Shown here in pieces: positions 56,731-64,000 of a stretch of 64,000 nucleotides of DNA. Both the position numbers and the translations under genes were made by a program. The notes under the pieces are model-generated. The model saw only the letters and a list, made by a program, of their open reading frames with translations. It ran no database searches and was not told the origin of the DNA. Origin of the DNA: Phycisphaerae bacterium. GTDB lineage: Bacteria > Planctomycetota > Phycisphaerae > Tepidisphaerales > Tepidisphaeraceae. Position 1 is the stretch's first letter. Every line of letters begins with the position of its first letter. The stretch is taken from assembly GCA_026004655.1 (NCBI GenBank), contig BPJO01000011.1, forward strand, positions 62,001-126,000, in the 5' to 3' direction.

Positions 56731-58406
56731 CTATGCCGGCCCGACCCGGGTATATGCACTAACCCCGGACAGATTGTAGGAACGGATCCGATAAAAATAA
56801 TCGGTCCCCGACGACAAACCCGTGATCAAAGCCGAAACACTGTCGGGTGGGACATTGAACGCTCGGAGAATCGTGTCATACCCGGCATCCAGCGCCACCT
56901 CAATCCGAAACCCGATTTCGTTGTCCGACCGGTCTTTCCACTGCAAACGACGGGACGTGTCCGAGACCGAACTGACGACCACCGGATTCGGCCTGACCGG
57001 GGGTGTGGTCGGCGGATAAATGGTGACCTGCGCCGACCTTCGTCCACCAAAAAGCATCGGATCGACCGCAACAGCATAGTAAGTGACCGGACCGTTCAGA
57101 CCGTCGGTCGACGTTTCAGCGGCAAATGCCCCCTGTTTCGAACGGAACTTCGTGGAAATGTAGGTGTCCGAACCGGTCTGCAACCCCGAAATCCCGTTAG
57201 ATTCTCGGTAAAACGTCATACCATAAATCGGGTCCCCGTCACGATCGCTAGCCCGGGCACGTAAGACGATCGCGTCACCCCGCGTTACCGGAGAAGGGGT
57301 AATATCCAAAACCGTAACCACCGGATTGCGGTTGGCGCGCAACGGAAAATCGATTCCCTGCTGGTCCACTCCCTCGGGCAAAACAACTCGATAAGTGAAA
57401 GGTCGAACTCCCGCGTCAGAGGGTTTCCAAGGAACCACAACATCGGTGCTCCAGTTCCAGGTGTCGGATGCGGAAGGATTGACCGTGTAACCCAGATCGG
57501 CGAACTGTTGGACGGTGATCCGACTCAGAGGCTCGGTCGTTCCGGCGGCTTCGGAATATCCGGTCATCAGTTCGGTACGTAGCGCGGATTCACGCCAATG
57601 AGAAAGGATGGTTCCGGGTCCGCCTTGACCTTCGACCGGAACCCCCGTCGGACGAAACGCCGAACAGCGCCTCAAAAGCCGTCTTGGCGCGGGGTCCTGT
57701 GAACCGGGGTGTAGTGGTATGGGCGTCGGCAAGCAACCCCTTGGCCTGCCAGAGTGTTCCAAACCCCAGCACGTGGGCCATTTCGTGGATGACCAGATCG
57801 AGTAATTTGCCTTCGGATTCGAGTCGATCCAAATCATCCCGGTCAAACTCCATCACCCCACGCGAAGGAAGCAGAGAATCGGACCGAAATCGGGTCGGTT
57901 CGGCTTGAGCCAACGTTCCGAATCCCCCGTCGATGGACAGAACCGACACATCAATGACCAGGTCATCCACTTTCCCAAGATCCGTTTTGACTGTAGGCAG
58001 GTCGGATACCAGGACCGCTTCCCATCGTTGGACGGCTCGTTGGATCGTTCGGGCTTGAGAAGGGGCGATTTCGCTGAGGTAATTGATCTGAATATCAAAG
58101 GAATGTTTCAGTTTTCCCCCCACATCTGGGGAAACCTGACCGACGCCCGAAGGGGGTTCGACCCGCACGTCGTAAGTCCCTGCGGACAAACCGGTGAATA
58201 CATATCGTCCTGCGGAGTTGGTTCGTGTGACCGGTTCCCCGGGATCACGCTGACCGTTGCGGTTGGTATCCAGGTAAACGTTTGATTCGGGAAAAACGGG
58301 GTTCGGATTCGTCCAAGGTCGTGGACGAGTTGCGGTCGTCCCAGACCAAACCGCTTAGACTGGAAAAATAGGACCGATCTTGAAGTCGTTCGAGCGAATA
58401 TGTCAT
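56731..58406 (-). pseudogene. Secreted metzincin-like protein with SdrD-B and fibronectin III domains, two frame disruptions
   Basis: Protein of about 557 residues after correction. The N-terminus MTYSLERLQDRSYFS resembles the LExxRLL-type start of exported planctomycete proteins. An SdrD-B-like domain follows (LSGLVWDDRN to TGLSAGTYDVRVEPP), then a zinc protease region with HEMAHVLGFGTLW (HExxHxxGxxxxW, leishmanolysin-like). The C-terminus has a beta domain and a fibronectin III domain (SSGTDYFYRIRSYNLSGVS). Extra bases near 58292-58296 and 57642-57646 break the frame. The third His of the zinc site fits the gap in HxxGF and was not placed further. An extracellular role is inferred. It converges on oxyR. 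Confidence 0.72.
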
Positions 58407-58483
58407 GCGCGGGTGGTGTTGCGTTGAATCGACAAGGGCTTTGGGTGACGAGTTTAACAGAAAAATCGAACGAGACATCAGAG

Positions 58484-59346
58484 TCAATCCGGACGGATAG
58501 GGGGAACCAGATCGACCCAGTTGGAATCGGGGGGGATACCGGCTGAGACTTCGGTAGTTCGGTTCCATATCCTGAGGACGGAAGGGTTTGTGAATACATC
58601 GTGTAAAGCGATTCGACCATCCGTCGGACTTCCTTGGCTTGGAGACGGGTTTCCTGTTCGCGTTTGACCCGTCGAACGATCAGAGAAAGGGGGACGGGAG
58701 AGGGTCCGCCGGTGGTGTCGATCTGTTCGGGGGGGCGGAAATCGGGTTGTAGGTACGGGATCTGACGAGGATCGACCTTGAGGAATCCGACTTTCTGGTA
58801 GGCCGACAACCGGCGCATGCGTTCGGGAATGCTTGGGTCGGCAGGTTCCATTTCGGCAACGAGCGTAATGGGTCGGGGTTTTTGTGCGGCGCGGTCCATA
58901 CATTCTCTAGCGGTTCGGATCGGTGCAGCCCGCATCCAACCGGCGATCCCGCCCCCGCGATATCGGGGCATCACCAGCAGGTGTGACAGATGCACCGTAA
59001 CCGGCTCGTCCGGGTTCTGCAAATCCAGAATAGCTGTATGATCCCGGACCGCTACCAGACGGTCCTCTTGCATGATGACCACCATTTCGTACATCAAGGC
59101 ATGTCCCTGGATCGGTCTTTCCGGTTTCCATCCGAACCGATGCGCGATCACCGACCGTTGTTCCATTTCGTTTTTATCTCCGAACTCTTCCCACAAAGCC
59201 TGATATCCCAGTTCAAACCGGGGGTGATCCGTTGAGTCGATGAAGGAGATGGTAAAACCGGTCCAGTCAAAATCGGCCGAATGAAAATCCGCAGGCGCCA
59301 GATCGTCGTGGTTGATACCGATGGGAATGGACGAAGTCAAAGACAT
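58484..59346 (-). pseudogene. GNAT family N-acetyltransferase, two frame disruptions
   Basis: Acetyltransferase-like protein of about 286 residues after correction. The acetyl-CoA region is LLVMPRYRGGGIAGWMRAAPI with the preceding strand VTVHLSH; an N-terminal extension (1-85) includes GYQALWEEFGDKNEME. Extra bases at 58576-58577 and 58529-58535 shift the last 35 codons; the corrected end is DSNWVDLVPPIRPD. As written the frame runs on into the next gene, giving a false fusion with it. Acceptor unknown. It lies 77 bases upstream of the metzincin gene. Confidence 0.7.
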
Positions 59347-59445
59347 AATACAATCGGGTCGGCAGAGCAGATTTTACAGACCTTTGTCCTCCAGAGGATT
59401 ATATCATTCAACCTATTTCAGAATCGAATGATAAAATAAACAATC

Positions 59446-60759
59446 ATGAACGAACTTCAGGACCTGGACCGTCGTCACCATCTGCACCCGTTTACGGATC
59501 ATCGCACAATGCACCAGACCGGAACCCACGTGATCGTTCGTGGGGAGGGGTGTTATCTGATCGATCAGACCGGGAAAAGGTTGCTCGACGGGTTGGCAGG
59601 ACTTTGGTGCGTGAATATCGGATACTCCAATCCTCGCGTCGTTCAAGCCGTTCAACAACAGATGCAACAGCTGCCTTATTACTGCAGTTTTTTCAACACC
59701 ACGACCGAACCATCGATCCGACTGGCTCATAAACTAGCCGATTTGGCGCCGGTTAGATTGAATCACACGATTTTCTGCAATTCCGGTTCCGAAGCCAACG
59801 ACACCGCACTGAAACTCATCCGTGCTTATAACAAGCTTCGGGGCAAACCCCAGAAAACCAAGATTCTCTCCCGAACCTACAGCTACCACGGTGTCACACT
59901 CGCGACCACCTCCCTGACCGGTTTGCCGACCTGTTATCAACCGTTTGATCTGCCACTGCCGGGGTTTATCCATGTTCCGGGTCCTTATCGGTACGGCGCC
60001 AAAACCACTTTGACCGACGAGGAATACGGACAATGGTGTCTTTCCCAAACCCGCGACATCATCCAAAAAGAAGGGGCAGACACGATCGCTGCGATGTTTG
60101 TCGAACCGATCCAGGGGGCCGGGGGGGTCATCGTGCCTCCCAAAGGGTATTTGAGTGAACTGCGTGCCTTGCTTCGTGAGCACGAGATTCTGTTCGTCGC
60201 GGACGAGGTGATCAGCGGGTTTGGTCGGTTGGGGGATTGGTTCGCGAGTAATCTATGGGATCTTGATCCGGATATTCTTACCCTCGCCAAAGGGGTGACC
60301 AGCGGTTACCTGCCTTTGGGGGCTACGATGCTCAGTGATGAAATTGTCGAAACGCTCCACCAGGGAGGGTATCTGGCACACGGGTATACGTATTCCGGTC
60401 ATCCGACCGCTTGCGCATGCGCCCTGGAGAATATCGCGGTCATCGAAGACATGGGACTGATCCAGACCACAAGGGAACAAACCGGTCCGTATTTCCAGAA
60501 AAAGCTACGAGCGTTGAAAGATCACCCGGCTGTCGGGGAAGTCCGAGGGTGTCAGTTGATCGGTGCGATCGAAATCAAAGCCCCCGGTGCACCAAACACC
60601 CTCGGCGCCAAAGCCGCCTCCATCGCCCGGGAAAACGGGGTCATCGTTCGCGGAATTCGGGATCTAATTGCCATGAGCCCGCCCCTGATCATTACACCTC
60701 CCGAAATCGATCAGCTTTTTGATGCCGTTCACAAAACTCTGGATAGTCTGTTGATCTGA
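59446..60759 (+). CDS. Class III aminotransferase (omega-amino acid:pyruvate type)
   Basis: PLP enzyme of 437 residues. Landmarks are GLAGLWCVNIGYSNP, the phosphate-binding NSGSEANDTALK, the YHGVTLATTS segment, DEVISGFGRLG, and the PLP Lys in LTLAKGVTSGYLPLGA. This spacing fits the omega-amino acid or beta-alanine:pyruvate and putrescine-type group; the exact substrate is open. TAAAAT ends 8 bases before the ATG and no ribosome site is visible. Confidence 0.9.
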   Translation: MNELQDLDRRHHLHPFTDHRTMHQTGTHVIVRGEGCYLIDQTGKRLLDGLAGLWCVNIGYSNPRVVQAVQQQMQQLPYYCSFFNTTTEPSIRLAHKLADLAPVRLNHTIFCNSGSEANDTALKLIRAYNKLRGKPQKTKILSRTYSYHGVTLATTSLTGLPTCYQPFDLPLPGFIHVPGPYRYGAKTTLTDEEYGQWCLSQTRDIIQKEGADTIAAMFVEPIQGAGGVIVPPKGYLSELRALLREHEILFVADEVISGFGRLGDWFASNLWDLDPDILTLAKGVTSGYLPLGATMLSDEIVETLHQGGYLAHGYTYSGHPTACACALENIAVIEDMGLIQTTREQTGPYFQKKLRALKDHPAVGEVRGCQLIGAIEIKAPGAPNTLGAKAASIARENGVIVRGIRDLIAMSPPLIITPPEIDQLFDAVHKTLDSLLI

Positions 60760-60809
60760 ACAGGTCAGGGATTGCATTTGTTGGTCCAGTCGATAGATTC
60801 GCCCGGCTC

Positions 60810-61994
60810 ATGGGATTCGAATCCGGAACAATGTCGTTTCTTCGTTACGCGGTCATCGGTCAGTCTCCGAAGATGCCGGACGAGGATTTGCTCAAAAAAC
60901 TCGCCGATCACGCGATCAAACCGTCCGAAACCGGTCTGCCCGAGGAAGTGGAGTACGGCTGGTGTGGACCAAGACACCTGTTAGACCCGTCTTTTGATTT
61001 TGAACATTGCGTGTTCAACGACTGTCTTTTTTTTGCCTTGCGGGTGGATACGAACAAAGTTCCTTCGGAAATCCGACACGCCTGGCAGGTGATCGAGGAA
61101 GACGCTCTAGCAAAGACCAATCCCTCCGGATTCATCTCGAAACAGCAAAAAAGACTGGCACGGGAAACGATGAATCAGCGAATCGACGAGGAACTTCGAT
61201 CGGGCAAATATCGTCGCAGCAAGCATATTCCCGTGTTGTGGGATCTGCCCAACGGGGTGGTCTATGGTCCGTCGTCGTTGAGCGTGCGGGAAAAATTGAC
61301 CGAGCTTTTTTCCATAACGTTTGGTTTGGAACTCGAACCTCTGACCAGCGGCAACATCGCTTTGAGAGAACTGGAACGAAGGGGCAGGCGTCGTGAATAC
61401 GAGGATTTTGTACCCACCCGGTTCGCCAAAAGCCCTCAGGACCCCGACGCCCCTGCCGAATATCCGTGGACGATCAAAGCAGACGGGGTCAAGGATTTTC
61501 TGGGAAACGAGTTTCTGTTGTGGATGTGGTATGAAACTGCCCATCGGGCAGGGACGGTCAAAACCACCGACTCCGAAGTCGCAGTGATGTTTGATCGGTC
61601 ATTGCAGCTGGATTGTGTTTTCAATCACACCGGTAAAGAAACATTGCTCGCAACCGGTCCGACCCGTCTTCCCGAAGCTATTGACGGATTGAGAACCGGC
61701 AAAGTACCCCGAAAATGCGGTCTGATCGTCGAGGCGCCTTCGGGACAGTACAACCTCACCCTGACCGGTGAATCCTTCGCGGTCAGCAGTCTAAAGCTGC
61801 CCGACATCGAACAAGCCGACACCCCCAGAACGTTGTTCGAGGAACGGATCAATCTGCTACGCGATTTTTCGCGGGTCCTGGACGGGATGTTTTATTCTTT
61901 CCTGACAACCCGTTGTCAGGGGTGGAACACGCAAGTCAGTCAGATCCAGAAATGGGTCGCCAGTCATGTGAAACCGGTGGCCCAGGTCGCCTGA
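60810..61994 (+). CDS. RdgC-like recombination-associated protein
   Basis: Protein of 394 residues that I place in or near the RdgC family, ring-forming DNA-binding proteins that restrain RecA. The start MGFESGTMSFLRYAVIG, the GWCGPRHLLD motif, CVFNDCLFFALRVDTNKVP and the stretch RRSKHIPVLWDLPNGVVYG fit a planctomycete-type RdgC; the C-terminus (WNTQVSQIQKWV) is typical too. It is longer than E. coli RdgC (303). The assignment rests on recall of the pattern, not on a search. 50 bases after the aminotransferase. Confidence 0.55.
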   Translation: MGFESGTMSFLRYAVIGQSPKMPDEDLLKKLADHAIKPSETGLPEEVEYGWCGPRHLLDPSFDFEHCVFNDCLFFALRVDTNKVPSEIRHAWQVIEEDALAKTNPSGFISKQQKRLARETMNQRIDEELRSGKYRRSKHIPVLWDLPNGVVYGPSSLSVREKLTELFSITFGLELEPLTSGNIALRELERRGRRREYEDFVPTRFAKSPQDPDAPAEYPWTIKADGVKDFLGNEFLLWMWYETAHRAGTVKTTDSEVAVMFDRSLQLDCVFNHTGKETLLATGPTRLPEAIDGLRTGKVPRKCGLIVEAPSGQYNLTLTGESFAVSSLKLPDIEQADTPRTLFEERINLLRDFSRVLDGMFYSFLTTRCQGWNTQVSQIQKWVASHVKPVAQVA

Positions 61995-62051
61995 ACCGCG
62001 AAACTTTTTCCCTTTCATAGACCGGTCGTGCTATTCTCATAAAAGGTCGGA

Positions 62052-62637
62052 ATGGATACACACGACTTCGAGCACCTCATATTGTCAGCCGGGATGATGG
62101 CGGGGTTTGACCGTCCCTGGGCAGTGACCGGGGGATGGGCACTGGATGTCTGGGTGGGACGGTTGACCCGTCCGCACCGGGGGGATTCGGATCGCGGTTT
62201 TACGCGACGACCAGATCGTTTTGCGGGACTATGCCTTTGGGTGGAAGTTTTGGATCCGGGCGATGGACGGACGTCTGGTCCCTTGGAAGACCACCAATCG
62301 TCAGATGTTGATGCTTCCGGTGTACCAGCTTCGAGCCAGCAACCGGTGGGGACACGTGCTGGAGTTCGTCTTGGAAGAGTCCGACGGTCGGGAATGGGTA
62401 TATCGTTATAACTCCGGTGTCCGCATGAGCTTATCGTCCTGGATCGGTCTTCCTCGATTAGGCCTGCCGGTGGTAAATCCGTCTGCCATCCTGTTGGAAA
62501 AATCCAGATCCAATAGTCCCAAGGACGAGCTGGATATTCGTTCGGTCGTGGGGACGTTGGACGAGTCCCGACGGACCTGGTTGAAACTGGCGTTGATGCG
62601 CTGCGAACCCCACCATCCGTGGCTGGACATCTTGTAA
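62052..62637 (+). pseudogene. Nucleotidyltransferase-like protein (AadB-type fold), one frame disruption
   Basis: Protein of about 194 residues after correction. The start VTGGWALDVWVGRLTRPHR matches the aminoglycoside 2''-adenylyltransferase-like group (GGWALD). An extra G at 62179-62184 breaks the frame; the corrected reading continues IRIAVLRDDQIVLRDYAFGW, then PWKTTNRQMLMLPV. The catalytic acidic pair after PHR (usually D.D) reads G.R here, so activity is doubtful unless the base call is wrong. The end converges with the Snf7-like gene, 5 bases apart. Confidence 0.6.
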
Positions 62638-62642
62638 AGGGG

Positions 62643-63245
62643 TTAATCCTTTTGTCGGGCTGTTCCCAGTTCCCGAGCGATTTCGGATTCCAGCTCATCG
62701 AGTTTGGACAACTCGGCTTTTTCCTGGGCCAGAACATCGGTCGCGATCATCCGGTCGAGTTCTTCGTCCGAGATCATTTGAGACGACGTTTCCCCCGGAC
62801 CCGTCGAAGCCGATTCCATAGAGTCCAGGAAGAGTTCCATTCGTTCTTCGAGGGTGTTGGCCCGGGTCATGGCCCGTTCCCAGTCGGCTTGGGTTTTGGT
62901 CAGGTCCAGATCGGCAAAGACCTCCGCGATCTGTCGACTCATGATCGACATGCTCTCGGCAAACTGTTTGCTGGCTTGGGCCTGTTGGCTGATCAACATG
63001 GCGTTTTTCATAGCCAACAACTGACGTTCCAGCATCCGTTTGATCGTTGCGGTCTTTTTCAAGGCGTTTCGGATAAACAGATACTGTTGCTGGTCCCCGA
63101 TGCGCTTGGCCTGTTGGGCGTTTCTGATAAAGTCCTCAGCAAACTTTTCCTGTTGGCGGATCGACCGTTCGATCGATTTAAGCCCCGCACGAAGTTTCAT
63201 TTCGCGTTCGATCCGGCGTTCTTCTTTGCTCTTGAACAGTCCCAT
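62643..63245 (-). CDS. ESCRT-III (Snf7/CHMP)-like coiled-coil protein
   Basis: Cytosolic protein of 200 residues, almost wholly helical. A basic first part (MGLFKSKEERRIEREMKLRA, then ERSIRQQEKFAEDFI) is followed by a long second helix (KKTATIKRMLERQLLAMKNA), a MSIMSRQIAEVFADLDL segment, RANTLEERMELFLDSMES, and an acidic ISDEELDRMIATD near the C-terminus. This order, with the basic helix 1, the M..I....LDL turn and the DEELD-type end, is the pattern of ESCRT-III Snf7 proteins rather than PspA/Vipp1. It is last in an operon with a 48-codon frame and a second coiled-coil protein. Membrane remodelling is inferred. Confidence 0.55.
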   Translation of the reverse strand: MGLFKSKEERRIEREMKLRAGLKSIERSIRQQEKFAEDFIRNAQQAKRIGDQQQYLFIRNALKKTATIKRMLERQLLAMKNAMLISQQAQASKQFAESMSIMSRQIAEVFADLDLTKTQADWERAMTRANTLEERMELFLDSMESASTGPGETSSQMISDEELDRMIATDVLAQEKAELSKLDELESEIARELGTARQKD

Positions 63246-63249
63246 ATGA

Positions 63250-63396
63250 TTACCTGTTGTCGGAGTGTGCAAAACGAGTCCAAAGCTTCACCGCCCATCG
63301 CACCGAGATCTGCACCAGCCTCAGCACCCTTTCGACGGCGTTATCCGTGTGCAGGTTGTCTTCGGATCGGTTCATAGATCCTTGCTCAGGGTTCAT
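63250..63396 (-). CDS. 48-residue reading frame between two coiled-coil genes
   Basis: Begins 3 bases after the stop of the upstream coiled-coil gene and ends 4 bases before the Snf7-like ATG, thus filling the gap exactly. The peptide starts MNPEQGSMNRSED; its second half, AVERVLRLVQISVRWAVKLW, alternates hydrophobic and basic residues like an amphipathic helix. The second Met (residue 8) has AAGGA upstream and may be the true start. A membrane-anchoring or adaptor peptide is possible. No homologue is known to me. Confidence 0.45.
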   Translation of the reverse strand: MNPEQGSMNRSEDNLHTDNAVERVLRLVQISVRWAVKLWTRFAHSDNR

Positions 63397-63399
63397 GAC

Positions 63400-64000
63400 T
63401 TAGGATTGACCTTCCGCGTGTCGTCGTCGAACGGCTTGGTCTGCACGGTCAAAGGCTTCGGGTTCTTTGACTTTTCCTTTGTCCAGTTCTTCCCAGATGT
63501 TCATCAGTTCCTGTCCGGCCTGTGTGAGTCCTGATTCGGTCATCGAATCGTGATCCGCCTGCTGCCCGAGTTCCAGAATCATGTCAAGACGCTGTTGATA
63601 CAGATCCTGACCGACACGGTCGTCTTCGATCCACTGGGTGATTTTGGCCACATCCCGGTCGGTCAGTTTCAGTCGTCCGAGTGCCCGTCCCCTTTCGTTG
63701 TTTTCCCGGATCAATCGCAGACGAGAGACGGTCATCAATTCTTTGGAGCGTAAAGTCAGCTCGCGGCCTGCTAACAGCTGCTCCTGGGTTTTCAGCTCAA
63801 AATCCTGCGCGAGAGCTTTTCGAAGTTCCGGGGATTTTTGAGAAGCTCCGAGATTGAAAATCTTTTGCTTCTGCTGGGCGAGATCTTCGATTTTTTTTAG
63901 CAATCGTTCACGCTGTCTCCCGATCAGAATTTCTTCCCTGCGCAGCTCGGCAGGCGACAGATCGGAGATCGTACGATTGCGTCCGAGGATTTTGTCGATC
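63400..64000 (-). CDS. Coiled-coil protein, operon partner of the Snf7-like gene (5' end outside window)
   Basis: The C-terminal 199 residues are visible; the frame is open to the window edge. It is charged and helical throughout: SDLSPAELRREEILIGRQRE, then LLKKIEDLAQQKQKIF, the FELKTQEQLLAGRELTLRSK segment, and a more acidic end (LMNIWEELDKGKVKEPEAF) before RADQAVRRRHAEGQS. No enzyme motif. It is the first visible gene of the operon with the small frame and the Snf7-like protein; a helical partner or a second filament subunit is possible. Not recognised. Confidence 0.65.
   Translation of the reverse strand, partial: IDKILGRNRTISDLSPAELRREEILIGRQRERLLKKIEDLAQQKQKIFNLGASQKSPELRKALAQDFELKTQEQLLAGRELTLRSKELMTVSRLRLIRENNERGRALGRLKLTDRDVAKITQWIEDDRVGQDLYQQRLDMILELGQQADHDSMTESGLTQAGQELMNIWEELDKGKVKEPEAFDRADQAVRRRHAEGQS

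Noticed and set aside
60808-60830. tRNA-like T-loop word GATTCGAATCC
   Set aside because: It lies inside the RdgC-like coding region and no acceptor or anticodon stem can be folded around it; a similar word at 16801 lies inside the GH53 gene.
1-64000. CRISPR arrays, insertion sequences, prophage or integron features
   Set aside because: No regular repeat-spacer pattern, transposase, integrase, att-like repeat or phage gene was seen.

Overview
The window is a gene-dense stretch of a Gram-negative bacterial chromosome, most likely from the Planctomycetota (PVC superphylum), perhaps near Phycisphaerae. The main pointers are the 80-residue PVC-type small basic protein at 46041-46283, a secreted protein at 56731-58406 with a planctomycete-like LExLxxRxxxS N-terminus, an outer-membrane assembly protein (BamA), and a pilin operon with PilX/PilV/PilW-like minor pilins. 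No rRNA, tRNA, CRISPR array or insertion sequence was recognised, and most of the window reads as core chromosome.

Layout. 1-3.5 kb: Mrp-type Fe-S carrier ATPase (cut by the window edge), a MacB-type permease and HemW. 3.6-15.5 kb: a type IV pilus operon (pilM-N-O, a GspB-like gene, pilB, pilT, pilC, three minor pilin-like genes) followed by a PilZ/receiver protein. 15.7-25.6 kb: GH53 galactanase, trigger factor, HisS, then on the minus strand ribokinase, an esterase-like hydrolase, endonuclease V and a PhoR-like sensor kinase, with a divergent vWA protein. 25.7-32.6 kb: envelope genes (bamA, M48 protease, SH3 protein, CHASE2 cyclase, methyltransferase), nearly all interrupted by single extra bases. 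32.6-35.7 kb: membrane-lipid enzymes (OlsF-like fusion, PmtA-like) and a PNPOx-like protein. 35.8-40.0 kb: the DabA/DabB inorganic-carbon transporter with a winged-helix regulator. 40.1-51.9 kb: trpD, a GT39-like glycosyltransferase, TerC, an aminotransferase, the small basic protein, purM, STAS, a DUF2325-like protein and glnA. 51.9-53.9 kb: a candidate replication origin with DnaA boxes, dnaN and a dciA-like gene. 53.9-62.6 kb: MsbA-like exporter, OxyR, metzincin-like protein, GNAT, class III aminotransferase, RdgC-like protein and a nucleotidyltransferase-like gene. 62.6-64 kb: a minus-strand operon of an ESCRT-III (Snf7)-like protein, a 48-codon reading frame and a coiled-coil protein cut by the window edge.

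Two things stand out. First, the last operon looks like an ESCRT-III-type module in a bacterium and is the best candidate for an undescribed system. Second, nine genes in two blocks (22.6-32.6 kb and 57.6-62.2 kb) carry about 25 single-base disruptions. Every one is repaired by removing one base, usually from a homopolymer run, and no premature stop remains afterwards. bamA, normally essential, is among them, so assembly or consensus error is the simplest reading, and these genes should be treated as probably intact in the organism. The other three quarters of the window has full-length frames.
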